Source: Carnegiea gigantea
Taxonomy: Eukaryota > Streptophyta > Magnoliopsida > Caryophyllales > Cactaceae
Direction: 5' to 3'
Assembly: GCA_029747015.1 (NCBI GenBank)
Contig: JAKOGI010000566.1
Span: 312,501-376,500 of the forward strand
DNA length: 64,000 nt
This document shows, piece after piece, positions 48,601-60,600 of the stretch. The position numbers were made by a program, and so were the translations under genes. The notes below the pieces were generated by a model. That model searched no databases, was not told the origin of the DNA, and was given only the letters and a program-made list of their open reading frames with translations. The first letter of the stretch is position 1; each line of letters begins with the position of its first letter.

Positions 48601-51600
48601 TTGTCAAATCTATTTGGGATGAACTGAATGTTATTGGCCCTTTGAGTTTTATGTTGGCAAAGAAACTCAATTTTTTGAAGACCAAACTTAAACAGTGGAA
48701 TAGGGAAGTGTTTGGCCATTTAGAGTTTAAGATGGCTAGTCTAGTGGATAAAGTGAAGCTCTTAGATGAGAAGGAGCCGCAACAGTCTCTCTCTTGGGTG
48801 GATAGATTTGAGAGATTGGGAGTTAAAAAAAAACTTTCTATGGTGCGTAAATCCATTGATATCTTTTGGCGCCAAAGAGCAAAGTAACAATGGATTGAGG
48901 ATGGTGATCGTAATATCAGATTTTTCCACCAGGTGGCAAATAGGAGGAGAAAGTTCAATGCTATTTACAAAATTCAAGTGGATGGCGAGTTTTATGTTGA
49001 TGATGCCTCCGCCAGAAATGCAATTGTCAACTTCTATGAGAATTTGTATCATGAAGATCAACCGTCAAGGTTTTTTCTTGATGGAATCACTTTTGCCTCT
49101 ATTAGCCCTGACGATGCTGGCAATCTTGTAAAAGATTTTACGAAAGATGAAGTGTGGAATGCCATCTCTGAGTTAGGTAACGAGAAAGCTCCAAGGCCAG
49201 ACGGGTTCAATATAGCTTTCTTTTAGCATTGTTGGTCTATTGTCAAGGGGGAGATTATGGGATTTTTTGCTGACTTTCATGATAAGGGTGTTTTTGAGAA
49301 AAGTTTAAATGCTACTTTTGTTACCTTGATTCCCAAAGTGACTGGTGCAGATGATATTAAGTCTTTTAGGCCCATCAGTTTAGTAGGAAGTGTATATAAG
49401 ATTCTTGCCAAAGTCCTCGCTTCAAGATTGAGGAGAGTGGTTGGAAAAGTTGTGGGTCCCTCGGGGCATGCCTTTGTTCCTGGCCGTCAAATTTTGGATG
49501 CTGCCTTGATTGCTAATGAGCGCATTGATTCTTATATTAGATCTGAGATTTCTGGTATCCTTTGCAAGTTTGACATTGAGAAGGCTTATGATGATGTCTC
49601 TTGGAGTTTCCTCTTGGCTGTTCTTGAGAAAATGGGCTTTCCAAACAAGTGGAGGAAATGAATCTCTTTTTGTATTTCCACTGTGCGCTTCTCTATCTTA
49701 GTTAATGGTGAAGCATTTGGTTTTTTTTCTCAAGCTCAAGAGGCCTAAGGCAAGGTGACCCGTTGTCGCCTTTATTAATCATTTTGGTTATGGAGACTCT
49801 CAGTAGATTGGTGATTAAAGTAGGTGAGGAAGGTTTCTTGAACGGTTTTCATATTACTAATCCTCATTCTGAGGGTTTGATGATATCCCATTTGCTCTTT
49901 GCCGACGATACCCTTGTTTTTTGCAAGCTGGACGAGAGCAATTTGGGCTACTTAAGGTGCATCCTTCTTCTGTTCGAAGCTATGTCGGGACTAAGGGTTA
50001 ACCTCTTGAAAAGTGCACTCATTCCGGTTGGCGATGTGCCTAATGTTCATGTGTTGTCCCCTTTTTTTGGGTGCGGAGTTGAGCATCTGCCTTCTTCATA
50101 TCTTGGTCTTCCTCTTGGTGCTCCTTATAAGAGCACAAGAAGTTGGAATCCAGTTATTGAGAGATTTCATAAGAGATTGGCAGGCTGAAAGTCAAAGCTT
50201 TTGTCCGGAGGGAGTAGATTGACTCTTTTGAGAAGCACTTTGTGTAGTCTGCCCATCTATTTCATGTCTTTATTCACCATCCCAGCTAGCATTGCTAGTC
50301 GGTTAGAGAAAGTCATGAGAGATTTTCTTTGGAATTCCAACGAAAATGGTAACGGCCTCCACTGGATCAATTGGAATGAGGTATGTCGTCCTAAACAGCA
50401 GGGAGGACTTGGCATAAGACCTCTTCATGATATGAATGAAGCGTTGAAGACCAAATGGCTGTGGAGGTTTTCAAAAGAGGATAGTGCTATGTGAAAAAAT
50501 GTGATCAAGGCAAAATATGGGATAGATGAGTTGGGTTGGTGGAGTAAAAAGAGTCCTTATCCTCACGGGGTTGGTTGTTGGAAATCTATCTTAGCAGGCC
50601 TCGAGCGTTTCAAATCTTTAGTGCATTTTGAGGTGAGGGTTGGATCAAGGGTGTTATTTTGGCACGATGTTTGGTGTGGGGATCGCCCTTCAAAAAATCT
50701 TTTTCCCGATTCTTTTAGGATGGCTCGTCTAAAGTATGCCACGGTCAAAGAAGTTGTTTCTTGGAATGGTGACGTGAGCCATTGGGATTTGATTTTTGTA
50801 AGGAGCCTTAATGATTGGGAAGAGGATAGTGTTTGTAATTTGTTAGCCGTACTTGCTGACAAAAAGGTTCTGTCCCAAGGTAGTGATGAGATTGTGTGGC
50901 CACTTAACTTTAAGGGTTCCTTTACTGTCAAGAGCTTTTGTTCGACACAATTTGAAGACTTGGACGGTTGTGATTTTCCTGCCAAGTCTATTTGGAAGTC
51001 TAAAGCTCCAACAAAAGTGTGTTTCTTTGCTTGGGCAGCCACCTTAGGCAAGATTTCCACGGACGACATGCTTAAGAGAAGAAATTTTAGAGGTCCAAGT
51101 AGATGCTCCATGTGTTTAGAGGAGGAAGAAACTGTGGATCATCTTCTTGTGCATTGTCGGTGGGTTTTTTCGCTGTGGGATTTATCTCTCTCGCTTATGG
51201 GGATTAGTTGGGTTCAACATTTTAATGTGAGAGTTGTGGTGGTGGCTTGGAGGAGAAGGACGAAGAAGAGCTGGGTCCTTGGAGTTTGGAACATGATTCC
51301 TTTGGCTCTTTGGTGGGCTACTTGGAAAGAGAGGAATCGTCGTATTTTCGAGGACAAAATCTTGTCATTTCAAGATTTCGAGCTCTATTTTTTGAGGTTG
51401 TTGTATAGTTGGAGTGTGGGGCTTAGTGGTGACAAACAGTTAAATTTTTTGGCTTTTATCGATTGCATAATGGATGAGAGCTTAAGGGCATGATGTTTTT
51501 GTAGTGCCCCTTTTGTACATGGGTGACATCCCCTTGGTGTCCTTTTTATTCATATCTTTGATTACTTACCCCAAAAAAAAAAAATTATGTAAGAAGTGGT

Positions 51601-54600
51601 ATCTTGGAATGTTGACTGGAGCTGTTAGGGCTCGATGTTCTTGAAGAGCTCTGAATTATTTGGAAGAGGGAACGAAGCGTTTTAGTATGGTGAATGAATT
51701 TGTTTCCTAAGATGAATCCTGTACTCAAGACAATGATGTGATTGTTTGGGCCCATGATTCAAAGGGATTCTTTTCTATTGAGAGTTTTTGGAATAGGTTG
51801 CTTGAATGATCAAATTGTCCGAACTTCCAAAGGCTATATGAAAATCTAATGCTCCTCCCAAATGCCACTTTTTTTTCCTTTTTATTTGGGGCTTAGGCTA
51901 CCGCTGATGAAAATATTCCAGTAGAGAATATGTGCTTGAAAAAGAAGAAATTTCAACTTAGCATGTTCCTAGAGGAGTAGTCGGCAACCATATAATTCTC
52001 TTTCTGTGTGTTCTTTGCTTTGATATTTGTCTTTCTACTTGATGAAAGTTATTGTTTTCAAAAAAGGAATGTCACAGCTGTTTCAGTCATGAAAAGAAGT
52101 GAGAAAGAGTTAGGGTCTTGGGGTTTGGGAGCTAAATCCCTTGGGCTTTAGGTGGAATAGGTGGAGCGGAAGGTATTAGTGGATCTTTGAGGGCAAAGCT
52201 TTGACTTATTATGAGTCCAAACTTGTCCATCTGCAAATTTTGTGTAGTGTAGTGCAGTGCTTCATTGTGAGGGGCATATGGCTGGTTTGGATTTCATAGT
52301 GATTTTCTAGACTATATCATTCATGACTGCTGAGTGCATGATACTTGTCATTTTTGCCTTCCTGTTATGCGTGGGTGACATCTACTTGGTGTCCTCATAC
52401 ATTTTTTGATAACTCACCAAGAGCAAAGAAGAATTGTATACTCGATTAACTGTGTGAGCTAGATGCTACGCCACTCTTGGATTTCCTTCACCATTGTATG
52501 TGGTTAATGATAATTTCCCTTCTGACCTAACACAAGCATTCTAAATGCCTGAAATTGTTGCTCCCTTTGTGTGTTATTACTGGAATGATGCATTTAATTT
52601 GCTTCAAGATGCTGCCGTAATATGCTGTGAGAAAGAAAACTTCAGACACCTATGGTCATGCAAGGTAATGTGGAAATGTATAAGGACATTACTTATTACG
52701 TTTAAACAAGATGCCAAAACGGATTACCTCATCGGTTCTGCGCAATAAGAGGATCCCAGTTAAGTGTGAAGGACAGTTTTGTCATAACACTGGACACATA
52801 GTAATTATATTTGCAGAGTAGTGTTCTCTCATATGATAGAGGCTAGAGAGTGCTGTTGCGGCGGATATTTATAGATGTTAGTACATTATGAGTTGATATG
52901 GGGCCACAACAAGAAAGAAAATTAGAAATGAAATGATTGGATTAAGGTAAGGCCCATATTTATTTGCAGAATAGTGTTCTATCATATGATAGAGAGCGCT
53001 GTTGCGGTGGATGCGCAACTACAACAAGAGGAAAAATTAGAAAATAAGTGATTAGAGAACGGTAGGACTTGTAATGTGTTGTATCTGTGGAATAGTCTAT
53101 ATGCAGCCACGATTTTTTTGATTAATTCGGAAAAAAAGGAAAAATTCTGTGGTGTAGTGTCCTCTCATATGATAGGAATGTTCGGTACGTAGCCGGAACG
53201 AGAGAAATTTAGAAATAAAACGATGGGAAAAAGGTAGGAGGGAATCCTATTGAGAAGATATGCAAAATGAGATTAGATTGTTCAAGCATGTATAAAGAAG
53301 GCATCTTCCCACACTAAGGAGCTCAGAATTTGTCACTTTTGAAATAAGGAGAAGCGGTAGACGTAAACAGAATCTAACCAAACTAATCAAATAGCATGAG
53401 CCACGATAGCTTAATGTCGTGGCATGTTAAACCCCTCTAAAGACATGGCCTTGGAGAGGATATCTGGCGATGGAGGCATGCAACCTGCGTTTTAGGGAAT
53501 AGTAATATAGCACTCTTTCATTCTTTTTATTAGCTTTATCCTTCCAGGATTAGCCTTGTGACTTTTATGTCTGTCTTAGTTTAAAAAAGCGCGCTTAGGC
53601 ACATTGAGGCAGGAGGTGACCACTGTGGCACCTCGCAGTGGGCGAGGCGTGGTGAATTCTTTAAGCGTGGTGAGGCGTGCGCCTTAGCGCAGGCATGAGG
53701 TGACCAAAGCAAGGGCTTTATTGATCTTAATTGAGGAGTGAAATTATAGGACAAAGAGGAGAACTTTTGACCATTAAAATCGCCAACTTTGTTAAAAGTA
53801 ACACTTGCCTTAGTCTTATATCACAATTTCGAGCATAACCCCTCATGTAATTGCATATAATAGCTGCGAAGCCATCCATTAAATTAACAAACCCTGAGAT
53901 TAAGAAACCCTAATTTTCGAACTGTCCTTTGATTCAAATTGGGAGCAAGTATGGAGACCTAATGGTGCCAGAGAGGGTCGAATGTCGATCTTTATACTGT
54001 TCTGGTGGTCGATCTTCACTGCAACTAGTGTAGTGGGCTCCGGTTATCAGCCTTCTTCTTCCATGGTGTGTAGGGGGTTGTTAGAAGTTTAGATGGGAAG
54101 GGGCTAGGTTAGAATTTGTTCAGATTATTTCCTTTTTCATTCATAGTTTTATTTATCAAAGATTTGTTGTAGTCTTAATTTGTATGTTGTGTACAATTCT
54201 TTCTTTTTCCTTTTATCTTTCATTTAGGAAAGAATCAACCATATTTTTTATTTTATTATATTTTTCTGAGTTAAAGAAACCATTTTTCTGTCCTTTCTCT
54301 CAAATTTGATTTTTTTTGTTTCCTTTAAAAAAACCTATAGCAAGAATGTTTGTTACTTATTAGCATTTTGATTTGTATTTAAATAATATAATTTACTTTT
54401 TATCGTATTTTAAACTATTTTACGAACGTTTCTTTAACATTGTAACGGTTAATATTGATATCTAATTCCATATTGATGTAACCAGATAACTCATTTGGGC
54501 AAAATCTATCTGTTGAGTACATTTTTAGCATTTTTGTGTAAAGATGCGCCTCGCATCCATGATGCGTGCGCCTTCGCCTTGAGGCTCATGCCAAAGAACC

Positions 54601-57600
54601 CTGTGCGGCTTGTGCCTTTATAAACTAAGATGTCTATATTTTCCCCCCCTTTGTTAAGCATGCCTCTGTCATTCTCGTATTTCATTTGACTTGTTAAATC
54701 CAACCCTACTTGTTACTTGTGTTCTACTGGTCAACAGGGTTAAATTTTTTTTTCTTTCATGGATCTTTTGAAAATAGCGTCCATGCAAGTTGATATGAAT
54801 CTGCTTACCGGAGTGCTAAACTTGGGTACCATCGAAACCTTTCTTCTTTTTCTTGAAATTTGAATGCATTAAATTTGAATGCATTAGCAATCTTTTTTAG
54901 CTGGTTTAGCCGCCATCCATTTTTCCTTTTTCGACTTCATGACAGCAAGTCTAATTGAGCCCATGATATTTATGTTTTTTTTTTGATTTTCTTAGTAAGT
55001 TGATTATTGAATATTGGGTGAACAAAAAGTTTTTGACCGTTTCTTGTGCCTGCCAGGTCCTTTTTTTTACACCACTTTTCCTGACCCTAAAAGGCTAAGA
55101 TGGCCTTTTTTCTTTTCCCCTCTTCCATTGGGGATGAACCTTAAGAGTGGGAAACTTTTTAGCACCCCCCCCCCCGAGAACCAAAAAAACTTGCTTTAAT
55201 TGATTTTTCAAGCATATATTATCTTATCATCAATTTGTACAATAGGTTTCTGCTTTTGACATTATTATGCAAGCTGAATGATGTTGCTATGCAGGACCGC
55301 CACAAAAGATATTGTCAAGTTTTTTGCACTCATTTGTTGAAAGTAGCCGTGATGGTGTTCCTTTGCGAGCCACGGCACTTCCTATGTTGGGATTAACTAA
55401 AGGTGACAAACAATGTATACGTGATCGCAGCAGCATCATGGCTCGGCACTTCTTTGCAGACAAGAGTGAAGACTTCATTAATGCACAGGTTTGTCCTCCT
55501 TCTTAATACATTATTATTAGTCTTGCTATGCATGCAGGGCAAAAATATCTACATTTACTGTGGCTTAGAAGATGGAAAAAATGATTAGTATGATTAACAG
55601 TTGATATCTACAGCAACCAATTGTATAAATTAAATGAAAAATGTCTGACTTGTGTATACATATGCACAGCGTGTGTTGAAGCAGCATCATGTGTGTGTGA
55701 ACGATCCCTTTGGTCTCTAGGGTGCAAGCTGCTTTTGCTGCAAACTAGACCTAAGCTGTTGCATCGATAAGATCCAATGCCTAAAGTTTCAGGTGGCATT
55801 CAGAAGGTTGATCAGACAATCTTACGTGTTCTTTTAGCCGAAAGACCAACTGATCCAAGCTTCATCCCTCTCATCACTCCCACTCCTTATCCATGTCCTT
55901 ATGCTTCTGATTGCTGTGCTAAATGTCAGTGGAAGGGCCCTCCGTGAATGGAAGTGCTGTGGCCGAGGTTATCACGATCTCGCTGGCTGTCAAGGATTTC
56001 CTTATGGCATGAATCTCCATGGTACCGCCTTTCCTGATTCTTCCATGACGAATTTCGTAAGGGTGAGTTAGGGTTCTAAATTATGGTTTGAGGGTGGATC
56101 AATGGACAGGGTGGCATCATGCAAGCTGACGGTGATAATCACAGTATTGCGATGGCCATGTTGTCAACACCAGAGAGGAGACGGCTCTGTGATTTGTGGT
56201 TAGGGTTTTGGAATAGGCACACACGTGTGCGCGCGCGCGCACACACAGAGTCATCCGAGAGGCCTCTGGCATGGACAATAGTCAGCCGATACAGGCTATT
56301 TGTGGCTTGCTATGTGAAACTCACTAACGTGGGACTGGAGTAATGGCAATTTGTAGGTTTTTGGGAGGTGAGAGAAACTGTCGCTTGAGCATTGGATGGG
56401 TGGGGAGATGTCCATCAGCCCGCCAAAGGGCTGGACTGTAGCAGCCTGGCAGGTGAACTATGCAGTGGATTTTGATGTGGTGGTACTGGTATTTGTGGTG
56501 GGAAAATGAGGGCAACCTGGTGGAAGTGTGGGGTTACAATGTGGCAATCTAACTGCATGGTGTTTGGGGGGGGGGAAAAAAAAAACTATTAGAAAGAAAT
56601 GGGTTTATTTTGTTAAAGAATGAGTGTATTTTCAGGAAAAAGAATCAATATTCTCTGCAAGAAAAATGATTGTGCTTAAAAAAAAGCATGTTTTCATTGC
56701 ACCATAAGCATTAAATTGCCATTTTTTTTTTTTTGATAAGGAAAAACTAATATTATAAAAAAGGGTAATAAAACAATGGATGCACAGCTAGCATGCTACA
56801 AAAGACTATATGCATCCTAAATACAAACTATCCACACACTCAGTGACATCAAGAGGATTAAATTACCATATTTTATCCTTATATTGATCATGAGGTGCCC
56901 TGTTTCACTCCCCAATTGGCCTAAATGAACACTGCACTACCAAAGAATTGAGATTAGCATATGGAAAAATAGATATTGACTATGAAAAACGAATACTGTT
57001 TTTTTAAAAAATAATAATCAATTAATATTCGATTTGCTATATGACAGCTTATAATTGGTTGGGAGGATGCCAAACGGCTGTTTGCTATGGGCTCATTGTA
57101 TACAGAAAATTATAAAAATTTAGTTATTAGCAAATGGATGTCAATTTCATCACAAAATGCTGAAAAAATGAATATGAAACTGCAAGTAGAATGCAGTTGG
57201 AGTTTGCATCCTGCTGCTTTGCCACTGAACTTGATTCCTGCGCGGACTTGTCCATGCCTATATGCACAGAAAAAAATTTGTATAATGGATACATGTATGC
57301 ATTTATTTTTGAATAATGAAATAGAGCCTTCTTGCTTGATTGAATGCATAATTGCTTGGTAGTTGGTACCCATGGAATATTGGCTATCCATAATTCGTTT
57401 AGTGGTTTTTCTTCGCAGGTGGATGCATTGCTATGTTCTCTGGACATTGACAAGGATATCCAGATGAAGGGGCCTCTGCCTGGTAGGGTCAGGGAGCTGG
57501 AGGAGTACTGGAATGAGTCACAAGGTATGCCTGCTCCAGTTGCTCCTGTTGCTGATGGATGGGTTGCTGAGTATAGGCAGCATAATGCTGAGCATTTCGG

Positions 57601-60600
57601 CCCTAATGGTTGGGTGAACTTATTTGAGCGAGAACATGGTCCTAGTGGTTGGGCCTCTGAATTTGAGCATGTAAGAAGTGAAGCCTGACCCTCTGCTGCT
57701 TGCTTGGCTTCTGTGGCTATTAATAATAGCACATGGCGATCTTTTTTTTTTTTTTTTTTTTGGGGTTGTTTTTGTGTGTGAGCAGATCATGGTTCACTGC
57801 ATGATGAATTTTCACCACTAAAGTGCATGTGCTAGTATCTGTAGAGTGTTTAGTCTTCTGTTGATTTCTGTATATTGTATCTTGCTTTCTAGTTTTTGGG
57901 GGCTGCAATACTGTGTCAATGAGTCAGATCAGCAAATTTGTGTCACTGTTCTTGGTGTATCATTATATTTGAATGTGTATCTTACTACCTGTAAATATGC
58001 GATGGAATCCATCCCCCCCCCCCCCCCCCCCCCCAAAAAAAAGAAAAATAAAAAATAGAAGAGAAGAAAAGACAATTGATTCTCATTGAATCAGAAGTCT
58101 ATTATGCTATCATGTTGGCTTTATCCTCATGAAATGATGCTTTTGATATTTGTAGGAGCAAAAACAGATGGGAGCTTCAAATCAATTATCACTTCAACAT
58201 TCAAATGTAGCTGCAATGGAGCAAACTCGTATGCTTGCACACACACTAGCCCAAAACAATGACCCTAAGTTCCAGGTTTATGCCATCCCTTCTCTTTACT
58301 CAATTTTTTATTGAATCATCTTAAAAGCAATGAGAAAGGAGCTCTATGGGAGCTGGCCTTTAGTTGCTTGGGGATATCTTGGGTTGTATCTAGCTCTATC
58401 AGGAATCATCTATCTGCATGGGTGGGCTTCTTTAGTAGGAAAACTAGAAAGAAGAATGCTTCCTTATCCCCAAATGACATTTTTTGGAGCATTTGGCGTG
58501 GAAGAAACAGACGAGTCTTTGAGTATGAGATGCCTCTTTAGCACTTTTAAGGATAATTTCATGAAGATTCTCTATTTGTGGGATAAGGGGAACTTTTGTT
58601 CTTCTTCTTTTGATCTTGTTGATTTTATGGATAGTTTCCATATTGGATGCACATAGCCTTTTGTTGGATGCTAGCTTTACATCCAACCTTTTCCTCTTGG
58701 TATACATAATGTAATATTCTTTTCCTTATTTAAAGAAAAAGAGAGTGATGAGAAAAGATAATTGGTTGAGTAGGACACGGTATACGTTGTGGAGAAACAA
58801 AGTCTTTTTGAAGGAAAAGAGCAAAACCAAACACTACTAATTTATTCATGCCTGGTATCCAGGAGTCTTCGAATATCGTCTGTACCTTTTGTTTGGGTGG
58901 TAGGATAGCCTACACAGGGGGTTTATATCTCAGGGGGGCCAACTAGTGAGCATAGGACCTGGTTTTTTTTTTTTTTTTTGGGGGGGGGGGGTTGGGGTTG
59001 GGGTTAGGGTTAGACACGGGGGAGGGTGAGTATCATGGGAGGTGAGAACTCCCCTATTCCTCCTGTGCGATCTGAACATGCATCCCTATTGTGGAAGGTT
59101 GTGTTCTCCCCTTCCCTTGGACGGGAGAAATCTTGTGATGCCCTAGTCTTCCATTGTCCATATAGAGATACCAGTGTTGCTTCTTTGAATTTTCAATTTC
59201 AGGATTTGGACATATTATTACTTTACATTGGGAATGAGAAGACTCTCAAGTATAGGGGATCTTGTAGTCTTTCAAGTATCTAGGTGAAAAGCAGAGCGGT
59301 AGGAATCAAATTCACTCTAATCTGGAGTCATTTTTTTTATTGATCCGTGTAATCTCAATTTAAATGCCTAAAGTCAACTAAGCTAGCCTGACTAAGATAT
59401 ATATTTCTTTATTGCAAACCACTGCCCAAGGGTCCATGATACCAGTGACTATGGAGAAAAACATAAGAATGAATTTTTGGCGCCTTCTTTTGTCGTTTAT
59501 GCTATGAATGCTTACAAAATGGGAATGAGACGTTTGGAAGCACTTGTCAAAATGTTCAATCCATTTCCATTACCTGCTTGGACCGTCATTTGCTGTTTTG
59601 GAGGTATGTAAGCGAGCTTGAGGAAATGACGTCTTTTGGAAAGGCTCAATGATTAACAAAACTAGCACTGATTCCCTTATGTTGCAGTTAGTATGTAATT
59701 AAAATTTGTCTTTACTATTTGAATTTATTTTATTCATTAACTAATAATTTTGTGTCTTTCAAATCTTTTGAAGTGCATGTATGTGTCAATGTCTATTCAT
59801 CATAGTGTCTTTTGAACTTCTTAATTCAAACATGGCGAGGGTGGATTCGGATGGCCCCTCTCTATACCTTATGGCTCTTATGGGCATAGTCCTTTGAGAC
59901 ATATTGCTAACGGGTTTAAAGGGTTCCACCATTTTTTCCGGGCATGATCGATAGCGTGAGGAGGCTCTACTAGAAGAGTTCTTCCCTGCCTTTTTTTTTT
60001 TTTTCCCCCTTTTTCTAGCAATGGATAAGGTCCATAAGGATTCTTTTGTTGCTGCTTATCGGGAGCAGTGTCTGACATTAATGTTTGGTTGCCAATTTTG
60101 TCAGTATGACATGATAGAGATGCTATAGTGTTTGACATTATTTTTGTCCATGATGGCTTTGTTCAGGATGACACTCCGGTATTTTTCTTTGACAAGCTTA
60201 ATGAGCCTAACTAGAGGACTTCTCACATGATATGGTTAGGTTTGATCTAAACTCTAAAGTGGTTTTGACAGTTAGATCTTATGGTTTGAAGCTCCTACAC
60301 TTTGAATTATTTGTCCATACAAACTCTTTACAATGGAGGATTCTATTGTAAGCTCATCTGGAAGTCTTTGGTCCCTATAAAGGTTTCTATGTTTGTTTGG
60401 GAAGCAATGCATGTGAACATATTGACTTGCGACAACAGGCAAAAGAGGGGAAAAATCCTTGTGAATGGATGCTTTATGTGCATGGGGGATTTTGTATCAA
60501 CGAATCACTTGTTGCTTCATTGCTGATTAGCTAGGGCTCCTTGGGAACTTGCTTGTAGTTGTTTGGGTATTTTTGGGGTTCCTTCTAAATCCATTAGGAA

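Larger units (their letters stand above)
45873..51582 (+). mobile_element. Full-length L1-type LINE with 20-bp TSD
   Basis: The 20-mer AATTATGTAAGAAGTGGTAT occurs at 45853-45872 and again at 51583-51602 immediately after the poly-A tail. These target-primed-insertion duplications fix the element at about 5.71 kb. It has a CpG-rich 5' UTR (45900-46600), ORF1 (from 46604), ORF2 (about 47836-51493), a 3' UTR with GACATCCCCTTGGTGTCC, and a short poly-A. Full length and a perfect duplication point to a fairly recent event, yet ORF2 carries several nonsense codons and two frameshifts. It lies in sense orientation in PEX5 intron 3. Confidence 0.9.
45385..52430 (+). pseudogene. Older LINE remnant split by the full-length LINE
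   Basis: Two + strand parts flank the inserted LINE. The left part (45385-45872) carries decayed versions of the LWNSNE...W, GGLG and AKWLW region (for example [10 protein letters not shown]). The right part (51603-52430) continues with the NDWEED-, GSFSVKSFW- and VCFFAWA-like region and ends with GGGTGACATCTACTTGGTGTCC plus a T-rich/AACTCACC tail, the same 3' UTR design as the other LINEs here. Multiple stops and frameshifts make it clearly older than the element inside it. Confidence 0.65.
42865..55294 (+). other. PEX5 intron 3 (12,430 bp)
   Basis: The intron runs from GTAAGT to ATGCAG. It contains three LINEs, two of them nested (43041-44945 minus; 45385-52430 with 45873-51582 inside), a CGG-rich MITE, a triplicated sequence (52817-53240) and a 1.05-kb hAT-type element (53575-54629). 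I see no host exon in 42865-43040, 44946-45384 or 54638-55294. Confidence 0.85.

Noticed and set aside
52545..52748. 67-aa + frame in intron 3
   Set aside because: No recognisable family, no splice context linking it to PEX5, and it interrupts no conserved PEX5 sequence.
57127..57732. 201-aa minus frame overlapping PEX5 exon 5
   Set aside because: It is antisense to a well-supported exon; the sense strand carries the conserved WxxxF/Y motifs and splice sites.
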